Shown here piece after piece: positions 37,897 to 46,863 of a stretch of 64,000 nt of DNA; position 1 is the first letter of the stretch, and each line of letters opens with the position of its first letter. The stretch is from an uncultured Bacteroidota bacterium. GTDB taxonomy: Bacteria > Bacteroidota > Bacteroidia > Bacteroidales > UBA12077. Made by a program: the position numbers and the translations under genes. The stretch spans positions 24,167-88,166 of the forward strand of contig CAJXLK010000015.1 of the NCBI GenBank assembly GCA_913055635.1, written 5' to 3'. Below the pieces are notes generated by a model. The model had not been told where the DNA came from, did not search any database, and was given only the letters and a program-made list of their open reading frames with translations.

Positions 37897-39585
37897 TTAA
37901 TCGGTAAAAAAGTCCGGGTGCTGGTTTTCGTGGCCGGTCGCTTTTTGGTAGGCCGTAGCCATTTCCAGTATTTTGCCTTCTTCAAAGAGGTTACCGAGGA
38001 AGCTGATGCTGGTGGGGTGGCCTTCCTCATCGAAACCGTTGGGCACCACGGCACAGGGGTGGCCGGTAAGGTTGGTGGTCAGCAGCTGGTTGCCGCCAAA
38101 GCTGGGAGCCACGATCACATCATATTCTTTGAAGAGCTGGTTGACTTGTTCGGCGAGGATTTTGCGCAGCCGGTTGGCCTTGAGGTATTCCACGGCTGGT
38201 ATGAACCGGGCTTTGCGGAAGATGTTGGGCCAGGCGTTTTGGTGCTGGGCCACCAGCAGGCTGTCGCGGTTGGAGCGGGTAAGCTGGTCGAAGGCGGTGG
38301 CTGCTTCTGCCTCTAGGATGACCATCATGGGGGAGACGGGGATGCTGTCGGGCAAACTTACCGGGTGCAGTTCGACGCCCAGATCGCGGATCTTAGCCAG
38401 GGCGATGCTGTCGTTCTTGCGGGTGGGGTAATCATTGTTGAAGAGATCTTTCAGATAGCCCACTTTCATCTGGCTCACTTTTTCGTTGGCATGGTAGCGG
38501 AAGGGCACATCGCGCACGGTCCGGTCTGTTTGGTCGGGCCCTTCGATGGTGTGCAGGACCATGGCCGAGCCTTTGGCTGTGCGGCATATGGGTCCGATCT
38601 TGTCCATGGTCCACGACAGGGCCATGGCCCCTGCGCGGCTGACGCGTCCGAAGGTGGGGCGCAAACCGCTGGCGCCACAACGGGTGGAGGGTGAGACGAT
38701 GGAGCCGTAAGTCTCCGTGCCCAGGGAGAAACCCACCAGGCCGGCTACCGTGGCCGAGGCCGAGCCAGCCGACGAGCCGCTGGAGCCCTGCTCCAAATCC
38801 CACGGGTTTTTAGTGGTCCCGCCGTACCAAACATCGCCCATGGCCAGGGCGCCCATCGAGAGCTTGGCCACCAATACCGCCCCGGCATCACGAAGCTTGC
38901 GGTAAACGGTGGCGTTGCCTTCCAGTTCCTGGTGCTTATAAGCCGCTGCTCCCCAGGTGGTCTTATAGCCTTCCACACTGACCAGGTCTTTTAACCCGTA
39001 AGGGATGCCATGCAATGGCCCGCGGTATTGACCCTGGCGGATCTCCCGGTCGGCCTGGCGCGCCTGTTTGATCGCCAGATCCTCGGTCAAAGTGATCAGG
39101 CACTTCAGCGTGTCGCTGTATTCCTTCAATCGCTCAATGTACATGCGGGTGAGTTCCTCCGAGGTGATCTTCCGCTCGCGGATCAAAACCGAAAGCTCAG
39201 GCACCGAATAAAAGGCCAGCTCCTCGGGATCTTCCGGAACAGTCACCTCTTCGGGCAGGCCCCAGTTAACCTTCGAACCGCCATCGGGCAACTCCATCCA
39301 CCCCGGTACCGGATTGAACTCAACAATCGGGGCCACTGAATTGGGCAGATCTACCCCACGCATTTGCTGGTAGGACTCCTTTTGATCACGCACACCTTCC
39401 ATCAGCGAATCGCGCTCCTGGCCCGTCAGGTCAAGGCCGATCAGCTCTTCGGCATGGCGCACGTCATTGGGTGTTAGCTCCTGCGGCTTCTTGTCCTGGC
39501 CACAACCGGCCGCTACAGCCGCCAGAACAAAAACCATCAAAATTCTGGAAAGGTTTAGGGTCATTCGGGATTTCATACAGATCAA
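37897..39585 (-). CDS. amidase-signature family amidase, lipoprotein signal
   Basis: 562 aa; LHGIPYGLKDLVSVEGYKTTWG, GSSGSSAGSASATVAGLVGFSLGTETYGSIVSPS; N-terminal lipobox VAAGC. Confidence 0.93.
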   Translation of the reverse strand: MICMKSRMTLNLSRILMVFVLAAVAAGCGQDKKPQELTPNDVRHAEELIGLDLTGQERDSLMEGVRDQKESYQQMRGVDLPNSVAPIVEFNPVPGWMELPDGGSKVNWGLPEEVTVPEDPEELAFYSVPELSVLIRERKITSEELTRMYIERLKEYSDTLKCLITLTEDLAIKQARQADREIRQGQYRGPLHGIPYGLKDLVSVEGYKTTWGAAAYKHQELEGNATVYRKLRDAGAVLVAKLSMGALAMGDVWYGGTTKNPWDLEQGSSGSSAGSASATVAGLVGFSLGTETYGSIVSPSTRCGASGLRPTFGRVSRAGAMALSWTMDKIGPICRTAKGSAMVLHTIEGPDQTDRTVRDVPFRYHANEKVSQMKVGYLKDLFNNDYPTRKNDSIALAKIRDLGVELHPVSLPDSIPVSPMMVILEAEAATAFDQLTRSNRDSLLVAQHQNAWPNIFRKARFIPAVEYLKANRLRKILAEQVNQLFKEYDVIVAPSFGGNQLLTTNLTGHPCAVVPNGFDEEGHPTSISFLGNLFEEGKILEMATAYQKATGHENQHPDFFTD

Positions 39586-39605
39586 GGTTTAGTGAAAATT
39601 CAACG

Positions 39606-39904
39606 AGATATGGTGTTTATTGTCAGCAAAATATAATGTTGACCATTAATAAGATATGGTGTTGATTGTCAGCAAAATATGATGTTGACCATTAATAATA
39701 TATAGTGTTGATTGTCAATGAGATATGGTGTTGGCTATCTGATGAATACAGCATCAATTTTTTATGTATAGCTTTGACTGTCAAGTGAATACGGAATCAA
39801 TTGTCCATTATGTATAGCTTTGACTGTCAAGTGAATACGGCATCAATTGTTCATTATATATAGCTTTGATTGTCAAATGAATACGACCATGCCTGCTGCT
39901 CTTT
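39606..39904. repeat. 46-bp-period degenerate tandem array, about 6 units in two subfamilies
   Basis: AGATATGGTGTTGATTGTCAGCAAAATATGATGTTGACCATTAATA (39606, 39652) and TATAGCTTTGACTGTCAAGTGAATACGGAATCAATTGTCCATTATG (39767, 39813, 39859). Confidence 0.85.
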
Positions 39905-40112
39905 GATCCCCTGAAGGCCTGGGGCATTATTCCAGGTTTGGTGTATATTGTTCCCCTTGAGAGGTGTTTCATTTTAAGGGCCGGTGTTTACATGTTGTTT
40001 CATGAGCCTGCTGCTCTTTGATTCCCTGAAAACCTGGTGCATCATTCCAGGTTTGGTGTATATTGTTCCCCTTGAGAGGTGTTTCATTCTAAGGGTTGGA
40101 GTTTACATGTTC
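39891..40112. repeat. 115-bp direct duplication reaching into the 3' end of the downstream minus-strand gene
   Basis: GCCTGCTGCTCTTTGATYCCCTGAARRCCTGG...TTTACATGTT starts at 39891 and 40006. Confidence 0.88.
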
Positions 40113-41071
40113 CTTCCCTTGCCGGAGTCGGTGATCTGGACCAGGTCGAGGGGGAAGGGGTTGAGGAACGTCTGGCGCAGCAGGTATTCCTGGTTAAAGC
40201 GCAGGGCATATGATTTGAGCAGTTTGATCAGGGTGCTCAGGGGGATGCGTTCGTCGCGGTATTCTTCCACCGAATTCAGGAAGAAGTTTTTTTCCTCGCT
40301 GTTCAGCCCGTCGGAGATGAAACCGAAGGCATGCTGAAGCACGTTGATCCAGGAGGTAAAGCGGGGCATCGAAGCCAGCATCTTGCGCATGAGCACCTCG
40401 TAGCTGCCAATTACCTTTTCCAGGGGGTGTTGCTCGTGGTTGGCTGTGATCCGGCCCAGCTCTTTCATCGTGTTCTGGTTGTGGGCCATGAAAAGCATCT
40501 TGTTGTTGGTGTGAAAATTGACCAGCCCTTTCATGGATGGATTCTGCTTGAATTCCCGGAAAGCGGCCATGGTGTAGAGGCGTGTAAGAAAATGCTCGCG
40601 AATGCTGAAGTTCCGCAGGCGTCCTTCATCTTCCACCGGCAGGCTCCCGTGGCTCTGGAGAATGGCCTCTCCGAACATCCCCTTGCCGCGGAAATGGTTC
40701 ACCTTTTCCTCAAATCCATAATAAATCTTGACACTGCCCAAACCGCAGGAGGGCGAGCGGTGCTTGAGGATGAACCCGTCCACCGGCTCCAGGTTCCCCA
40801 GGAAATCATCGATGAACCGCGCCATCTCATCGGTCACGTCCTTGCCCGTGGCCGGCTGAAAAACCCTCTTGTGCTTGTTCTCCTGAACCAGCCGGATGGG
40901 ACTCCGAGGTACCCCCAGGCCAATCTCTTTCTCCGGACATACCTTGATAAAATCAACATGGGGCTCCAGCATCGCTACAAAAGGATCGTTGATTACCGAC
41001 CCGTCGTAACGGCAGTGCTCAAAGCCCAGGCACTTGCTGACAACCACCCTGGGTTGGGGAAATGATTCCAT
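40103..41071 (-). CDS. DUF523/DUF1722 (YbgA-like) protein
   Basis: 322 aa; VVVSKCLGFEHCRYDG, VCPEKEIGLGVPRSPIRLV, LKHRSPSCGLG; C-terminal DUF1722-like helical region. Confidence 0.88.
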   Translation of the reverse strand: MESFPQPRVVVSKCLGFEHCRYDGSVINDPFVAMLEPHVDFIKVCPEKEIGLGVPRSPIRLVQENKHKRVFQPATGKDVTDEMARFIDDFLGNLEPVDGFILKHRSPSCGLGSVKIYYGFEEKVNHFRGKGMFGEAILQSHGSLPVEDEGRLRNFSIREHFLTRLYTMAAFREFKQNPSMKGLVNFHTNNKMLFMAHNQNTMKELGRITANHEQHPLEKVIGSYEVLMRKMLASMPRFTSWINVLQHAFGFISDGLNSEEKNFFLNSVEEYRDERIPLSTLIKLLKSYALRFNQEYLLRQTFLNPFPLDLVQITDSGKGRNM

Positions 41072-41387
41072 AGCTGTGGGTTTTTGTTCCTTCCAATATA
41101 ATCAATCTGTCGGCTTGACCTGCATCACCAGCCAGATATTTTTTTCGGTGGTTTTGTTCCTTCTAAAATAAGGATTTTTCCGGCACGCTCAAAATTTAAG
41201 GGTTGGATGGGTTCAATTCTTTTAGCAGATAGCAATAGGAACCCCTGGGTCAGACCATCTGGGGGCTATTCCCCGGTTAGAAATGTTGCTGTATTGACTT
41301 GCTTAGTCTAATCAATTACACCCCAATTACTTATGCAGCATGTGAAGCTTTGACTTATTCTGGAAGTAATTGTGGTATTTCTCAATA

Positions 41388-41525
41388 CTATGCGGCATAC
41401 AATAATTTCTTGGTTTTTTCTATGCGCTCCTTCAAATAGGGGTTTGCAAGGGAATTTTCAGTAACCAAATCGATCTTTCGGTTGAAGAGCTCTTCAAGTC
41501 TATAATGCAGGGCAAAATAATTGTC
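41388..41525 (-). pseudogene. remnant of MNT-type nucleotidyltransferase (C-terminal about 45 aa)
   Basis: Minus-strand translation DNYFALHYRLEELFNRKIDLVTENSLANPYLKERIEKTKKLLYAA* with in-frame TGA immediately upstream; matches the C-terminal pattern of MNT/MntA-like proteins. Confidence 0.65.
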
Positions 41526-41609
41526 TCAATACGATTCAAATTGGTAGCCTATTATCCTTGCGCTTGCCTTTCAAAGGATGGGGTGCATCGGGCAAATTGC
41601 CGGTTAGGA

Positions 41610-42677
41610 TTAGGATAGCCTGGCCTCAAAGATCAGATGCACCAGTTGACCGAATTCCGCTCCGGATACGCTGTTGTCCTTATAGGTATTGACCCGGTGG
41701 ACGATCACCATGTCGCGGTCGGGGATCACCAGGATGTAGTGGCCGCCGGCCCCGCGTGCTGAGTAAGAGCCCTCCGGAATATCAGCCATGGGCAGGTGGG
41801 GGTATTTGTTGTGATCGCGTGCCACCCACCACATGTAGCCGTATCCGTCGGAACCATATAATGTGGCATCGGAGTGGTAGCGGGTGCTCTCTTCCACCCA
41901 GTCGGCCGGCACCACCTGTTGGTTTTTCCACTGGCCGTTGCGTAGCATCAGCAGCCCGAAACGGGCCATGTCGCGGGCGGTGATCTTGAAGGGATAGGCC
42001 GGATGGATCGAGGCATCGCCGGTAACGTACCACCCGTCTTCGGCGGTAAAGTCCTGCATCTGGATGGGCCGGGCGATCTCTTCCTCCAGGGCCTTGAAGA
42101 TTTTTTTACCGGTGAACTTTTCAAAGACGGTTCCCAGGGCGTTAAAATCCCAGTTGTTGTAGTACCAGTGGGTGCCGGGGCGCACGCTGTGGCGTTCGGG
42201 TTTGAGGGCTTTCATTCCTTCCGATTCATAAAGGGCCGGGTGATAAATGCCCGATCGGGCCTTGATGCAGTCGCGCAAGGTGGCCTGCTTCTCCTTGTCG
42301 GTCAGGGACGGCTCATCGGTGATGCCGGCTTCGCCAATGGTCTGGTCCAGGTCGATGGTCCCGTCCTTGACATAGTTGCCGTAAAGAGCGCTGAGAAAGC
42401 TTTTGCGCACCGAGTGGGTCATGAACTTGTTTTCCACTTCACCCCATTCATCCAGGATGACCCCGTCCTTGACGATCACCACGGCTGCGGTGGCGATGGT
42501 CTGGGAGTATTCTTCCGCTTCCTGCAGTTTGTCGGAATCGTATCCGTAGTCTTCCGCTTCCTCCGCGATGGTCCAGGTTTCCCCGGGATATTCGGGTGCT
42601 TTTTGACAGGAAGCGATGGCCAGTGCAAAAAACAGAACAACAGAAAGACCTTTGAGTGATGAGATGTGGGTTTTCAT
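41610..42677 (-). CDS. serine hydrolase, class C beta-lactamase (S12) family, lipoprotein signal
   Basis: Lipobox ALAIASC; HSVRKSFLSALYG (SxxK), HWYYNNWDFN (YxN), RGAGGHYILVIPD; start reassigned to MKTHISS. Confidence 0.92.
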   Translation of the reverse strand: MKTHISSLKGLSVVLFFALAIASCQKAPEYPGETWTIAEEAEDYGYDSDKLQEAEEYSQTIATAAVVIVKDGVILDEWGEVENKFMTHSVRKSFLSALYGNYVKDGTIDLDQTIGEAGITDEPSLTDKEKQATLRDCIKARSGIYHPALYESEGMKALKPERHSVRPGTHWYYNNWDFNALGTVFEKFTGKKIFKALEEEIARPIQMQDFTAEDGWYVTGDASIHPAYPFKITARDMARFGLLMLRNGQWKNQQVVPADWVEESTRYHSDATLYGSDGYGYMWWVARDHNKYPHLPMADIPEGSYSARGAGGHYILVIPDRDMVIVHRVNTYKDNSVSGAEFGQLVHLIFEARLS

Positions 42678-42748
42678 AGGAGATACTTTTCTGGTTGTCA
42701 ATTTTTCATTAAATTACATAAAATTTTGAAAGAAGAAGAAAAAAAATT

Positions 42749-42827
42749 AAGCGCTAAGCGGCGATTTAGATATGTCTTTTCAATAATTTTTTGTATAAGA
42801 TTATACATAAGCTGCCGCTAAACGCTT
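42749..42827. repeat. imperfect inverted repeat with CGCTAAGCGGCG core
   Basis: AAGCGCTAAGCGGCG (42749-42763) versus TGCCGCTAAACGCTT (42813-42827). Confidence 0.55.
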
Positions 42828-42903
42828 GTTTTTTAAACTCGCATGAAGAAATACAACCACAGATATAAAAATGCCTCAAACCCAAATGTATAAATCCGGA
42901 CCC

Positions 42904-44448
42904 ATGAAACATTTCCCGATTTTTTTTGCATTGCTTTTTTCTTTTATGGCCCTTTCCTGCGGTCAGCAAACAACGTCGCAGGATGAAGCTGCCAATCATG
43001 ACGCCTACAGGATTGCCGTAGCCAGTTTCTTTCATGAGACCTGCACTTTTTGTCCCCGGCCCACGGGCATCGACGAGTTTGAGTATTACGGCCCACCGCT
43101 GGAAGGCGACTCGGTGCTCTCGTCCAATGATTATATCCGGGGTTTTGTCGACCGGGTGCGGGAATATGGTGGGGTGGAGCTGACCGGCATCCGGTCGCCA
43201 CGGGATGCCAAAGGCGGATCTTCGGGCAGCTGGATCACCCAAAAAGCTTTCGATAAGTATACGGGATTGATGGCCGAAGACCTGGAAGAGAAGGGGCCTT
43301 TTGATGCGGTGATGCTCTCCCTGCACGGTGCCATGGCCGTAAAGGATTTGTTGAAGCCTGAAGCCGAGATTGTTCGGAGGATTCGTGAGGTGGTCGGTGA
43401 CATACCCATCTTTGTGACCCTGGATCTGCATGCCAATGAAGACGAGGAGCTTGCCCTGGCCGCTGACGCGGTTTTTATTGTCAAACGCTATCCCCATTAT
43501 GACAAGTATTTGCAGGGCGAGCGGGCCGGCCGGGCTTTGATCAGGACCCTTCGCGGCAACTACGATCCGGTGATGGCCACCCGCAAGCCGGGGGTGATCA
43601 CCCCCAGTGTTTACCAGGGCACTGGTGTTTCTCCGGCCATGGACATCATGGAAAGAGCCCGCCGCTGGGAGGCCCGGCATCCCGAGGCTTATGTTTCGGT
43701 GGCTTTTGGCTTTGCTTATGCCGACGTGCCCGATGTGGGGGCAACGGTCATGGTGGTGACCGACGGCGATATGACCCTGGCCAACCGCATCGCCGAGGAT
43801 ATGAACGATTACATCTGGCGGGTGCGTGAGTCGTTTGCCGGCAGGGAGTTGCCAAAGACACAGGAAGGGGTGGCCCAAAGCATCAAAGCAGCCCGGGCCG
43901 GTAAGACGCCGGTTGTAATCGCCGACCACGCCGACCGCACCGGCAATTCCACCCACATCCTGGAAGCTTTGATCAACCAGGGGGGTGAGCATTTCTGCAT
44001 CGCCACCATCGCCGACGAAAAAGCGGTGAACCAATTGCTCGAGGAAGACAAGAAGGAAGGCGATGCCGTTGATATGAAAATTGGCGGCTATGCCGATCAG
44101 TATGCCGGCAACCCGGTTCATATAGAAGGAAAGCTTGAGTATTTCGGCCCTTACCGGCATTTTGACCATGTGGCCGTGCTTCATTTCGGCAGCAACAACC
44201 GGGTGATCGTCACCCCCCAGCTCCACCAGGTCATGACACCACATATCTTCCGGGAGCTCGGCATTCCCTTGGAAGAGCTGGACATCATTTCGCTGAAATC
44301 CCGGGTCCATTTCCGCCGCGGTTTCTACGAGACCGGCCTGGCCGGAGAGATCATCGAGATTGATGCCCCCGGGTTGGGTCCGGCCGACCTCACCAAAGTG
44401 CCGTACACCAATATCCCGGAGGATATTTATCCGTTAAGCAGGAATTAA
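42904..44448 (+). CDS. M81-family (MlrC-like) metallopeptidase, lipoprotein signal
   Basis: IAVASFFHETCTFCPRPT, FDAVMLSLHGAM, TLDLHANEDEE, KRYPHYDKY; lipobox FMALSC. Start reassigned to MKHFPIFF. Confidence 0.92.
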   Translation: MKHFPIFFALLFSFMALSCGQQTTSQDEAANHDAYRIAVASFFHETCTFCPRPTGIDEFEYYGPPLEGDSVLSSNDYIRGFVDRVREYGGVELTGIRSPRDAKGGSSGSWITQKAFDKYTGLMAEDLEEKGPFDAVMLSLHGAMAVKDLLKPEAEIVRRIREVVGDIPIFVTLDLHANEDEELALAADAVFIVKRYPHYDKYLQGERAGRALIRTLRGNYDPVMATRKPGVITPSVYQGTGVSPAMDIMERARRWEARHPEAYVSVAFGFAYADVPDVGATVMVVTDGDMTLANRIAEDMNDYIWRVRESFAGRELPKTQEGVAQSIKAARAGKTPVVIADHADRTGNSTHILEALINQGGEHFCIATIADEKAVNQLLEEDKKEGDAVDMKIGGYADQYAGNPVHIEGKLEYFGPYRHFDHVAVLHFGSNNRVIVTPQLHQVMTPHIFRELGIPLEELDIISLKSRVHFRRGFYETGLAGEIIEIDAPGLGPADLTKVPYTNIPEDIYPLSRN

Positions 44449-44507
44449 AAGAAATATTCCATTATTGTAAATGTTTATAAGGGTGGCAAGATAAATTGAA
44501 AGAGAAG

Positions 44508-44717
44508 TTAATAGACTTCATCATGAGTCCCAATATTTTCGAATATAACATGATTGGGATCGACAAAGTCAAAATATCACCCTTATGTTACAATCGATGC
44601 TAAAACTCCATAAATCTTTTCATTTACCGGATAATTTATGGGTACGAAGCTGGCTATGATAGGGATCTTTAATGAAAAGCTCTAATTTTTGAATGAACAA
44701 TTCTTCTTTGCGGCATC
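44508..44717 (-). pseudogene. remnant of RelE/ParE/YafQ-like toxin (one stop, one frameshift)
   Basis: CRKEELFIQKLELFIKDPYHSQLRTHKLSGK*KDLWSFSIDCNIRVIF[+1]DFVDPNHVIFENIGTHDEVY*: toxin-like THKL.GK...WSF...RVIF...IGTHDEVY ending. Confidence 0.75.
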
Positions 44718-44786
44718 CGGGTAGCGGCATCTGGGACTTCAAAACGGCTCCATCATATTTAAGCGGCAATAATGGAGTATTTTTAT

Positions 44787-44794
44787 TATTTTTG
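44787..44794 (+). promoter_or_regulatory. putative Bacteroidota -7 element (TATTTTTG)
   Basis: Matches TAnnTTTG 27 bp upstream of ORF 44821; no clear -33 TTTG. Confidence 0.4.
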
Positions 44795-44820
44795 CAGACA
44801 AAGCGAAACAGATTCAAGAT

Positions 44821-45087
44821 ATGTTCCTCAAACTCATACTCCCGGCCATTGCCATTATGGCAGTCGTATTCATTTTTCTGGGCATACGGATGCTGATACA
44901 AAAGAACGGCAAGTTTCCGGAGACCGAGATCAGCAAGAACAAGGAGATGCGCAAGCTGGGCATTCACTGTGCCCGGGTAGACGAGATACGTTGTCGCCGG
45001 AAAGTTGATAAAGGTCGCATTACCAGTTGCGCAGGCTGCAGCATCGTTCAGGAGCCCGGTCAACAACGAACCAAACTGGCGCACTGA
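44821..45087 (+). CDS. small single-TM Cys-containing membrane protein, function unknown
   Basis: 88 aa; N-terminal TM, then KFPETEISKNKEMRKLGIHCARVDEIRC...ITSCAGCSI (four Cys). Looks like a family widespread in Bacteroidota, recognised by eye only. Confidence 0.65.
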   Translation: MFLKLILPAIAIMAVVFIFLGIRMLIQKNGKFPETEISKNKEMRKLGIHCARVDEIRCRRKVDKGRITSCAGCSIVQEPGQQRTKLAH

Positions 45088-45147
45088 ACATCAGAGCCCA
45101 AAAACATTACTTTGTGTCGCATTGATTCACGTTTTCAGCATTCAATC

Positions 45148-45485
45148 AATCCCCGCTTTCACTTCGTTCAGCGGGGCAGGCCTTCAACCCCCGCTTTCAC
45201 CTCGTTTAGTGGGGCAGGCATTCGCTCATAGAACCATTCAACCCCGGCCTTCGTTTTACGGCCTCGGAGCAGCCATTCAATCCCCGCTTCTACGCCGTAT
45301 AGCGGGGAAGGCATTCAACCCCCGCTTTCACTCCGTTCAGCGGGGCAGGCATTCGTTCATTGAACCATTCAACCCCGGCCTTCGTTTTACGGCCTCGGAA
45401 CAGCCATTCAATCCCCGCTTCTACGCCGTATAGCGGGGAAGGCATTCAACCCTCGCTTTTATCTCGTTTCAGCGGGGCAGGCATT
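45148..45485. repeat. 131-bp higher-order repeat made of GC-rich imperfect palindromes (CCCCGCTTTCACTTCGTTCAGCGGGG) plus GGCATTCA linkers
   Basis: ACCATTCAACCCCGGCCTTCGTTTTACGGCCTCGG at about 45233 and 45364; CCCCGCTT...AGCGGGG stems recur at least five times. Confidence 0.85.
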
Positions 45486-45513
45486 TACTCATTGACCCAT
45501 TAACCCATCCTCC

Positions 45514-46704
45514 ATGCAAACGCCGCGTCAGATTTTCCTGCAGAACATCGCCCAGACCACCGATCATCCCATGGCCATTGAGATAGAAAAGGCCGAAGGG
45601 ATATACTTGTATGACAACACCGGCAAGGATTACATTGATCTTGTCTCGGGGGTTTCGGTCAGCAACCTGGGGCATCGCCATCCCCGGGTGGTTGAAGCCA
45701 TCAGGGATCAGCTGGACCGCCATATGCATCTTTTGGTGTACGGTGAACTGGTGCAGTATCCGCAGGTACGTTTTGCCCAGTTGTTGCTGGATCAGTTGCC
45801 GGGGCATTTCGACAATGTTTATTTTGTCAATTCGGGGAGTGAAGCCAACGAGGGGGCGTTGAAGCTGGCCAAGCGCTACACCGGGCGCACAGAGATCATT
45901 GGTTGTCGCCATGCCTACCACGGGAGCACCCATGGGGTGATGTCGCTGATGGGCGATGAGCGCTTCCGCAATCCTTTCCGTCCGCTTCTTCCGGATGTCC
46001 GGTATATTGATTTCAACAATGAGGAAGATCTCCAGCAGATCACTCAACGTACAGCCTGTGTGATGGTCGAGCCGATACAGGCGGAGGCCGGCATCGTCCA
46101 GCCGCAGGATGATTACCTGGGGAAGCTTCGTCAGCGGTGCAACGAAACGGGCACCCTGCTGATCTTCGATGAGGTGCAAACAGGTTTTGGCCGGACGGGT
46201 TCGCTTTTCGGCATGAACAAATATAATGTTTATCCCGATGTCTTTACCATCGCCAAGGCCATGGGAGGGGGGATGCCCATCGGCGCGTTTGTGGCCTCAA
46301 AAGAGGTCATGGATGCCTTCAAACAGGCCCCCGGCCTGGGTCACATCACTACCTTTGGCGGCCATCCCGTCTCGGCAGCTGCTGCCCACGCTGCCCTGCA
46401 GGTGTTGCTTGATGAAGGACTGGTGGATAAAGCCTCTGAAAAAGGCCAGCGCTATATCAACGGCCTTTCCCATCCGCTGATCAAGAATATCCGGGGAACC
46501 GGACTCTTTATTGCCGTGGAACTGGAAGATCAAACCACCGCAGAAAAGGTCATGCAGACTTTCCCTAAACACGGGCTCATCACCGATCTGTTCATCTTCA
46601 AACCCAATGCCTTCCGCATTGCCCCACCCCTTACCATCTCCAACGAAGAGATCGACGAGTCCATCCGCCGGATTATAAAAGCCTTGAATGAGTTGGGTAA
46701 ATAG
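45514..46704 (+). CDS. class-III aminotransferase (ArgD/RocD-like)
   Basis: 396 aa; NSGSEANEGALKLAKRYTGR, YHGSTHGVMSLMG, LIFDEVQTGFGRTG, FTIAKAMGGGMPIGAF. Confidence 0.93.
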   Translation: MQTPRQIFLQNIAQTTDHPMAIEIEKAEGIYLYDNTGKDYIDLVSGVSVSNLGHRHPRVVEAIRDQLDRHMHLLVYGELVQYPQVRFAQLLLDQLPGHFDNVYFVNSGSEANEGALKLAKRYTGRTEIIGCRHAYHGSTHGVMSLMGDERFRNPFRPLLPDVRYIDFNNEEDLQQITQRTACVMVEPIQAEAGIVQPQDDYLGKLRQRCNETGTLLIFDEVQTGFGRTGSLFGMNKYNVYPDVFTIAKAMGGGMPIGAFVASKEVMDAFKQAPGLGHITTFGGHPVSAAAAHAALQVLLDEGLVDKASEKGQRYINGLSHPLIKNIRGTGLFIAVELEDQTTAEKVMQTFPKHGLITDLFIFKPNAFRIAPPLTISNEEIDESIRRIIKALNELGK

Positions 46705-46759
46705 GACCCCGCTAAGCGGACTTGGGTCCGTTGGTCAGGACCCCGCTTAGCGGGGTCCT
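46705..46759. terminator. palindromic element with 23-bp palindrome, putative terminator
   Basis: AGGACCCCGCTAAGCGGACTTGGGTCCG followed by AGGACCCCGCTTAGCGGGGTCCT (46737-46759), immediately after the aminotransferase stop codon. Confidence 0.65.
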
Positions 46760-46831
46760 ATCTCATAGGACAATTGAGCTTCAAGGATGATAAATTCACA
46801 CTATCGTTCCGGCTTTTCACGTTTGATTGAA

Positions 46832-46839
46832 TACCTTTG
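46832..46839 (+). promoter_or_regulatory. putative Bacteroidota -7 element (TACCTTTG)
   Basis: TAnnTTTG match upstream of the MKSLHAIRS start at 46864. Confidence 0.4.
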
Positions 46840-46863
46840 TATCGTTCAAAAAAAGTGAAAAAC

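Noticed and set aside
42766-44310. 514-aa minus-strand ORF
   Set aside because: Antisense shadow of the M81 peptidase gene.
45005-45433. 142-aa ORF across the 131-bp repeats
   Set aside because: Mostly repeat translation overlapping the better-supported 44821..45087 gene in another frame.
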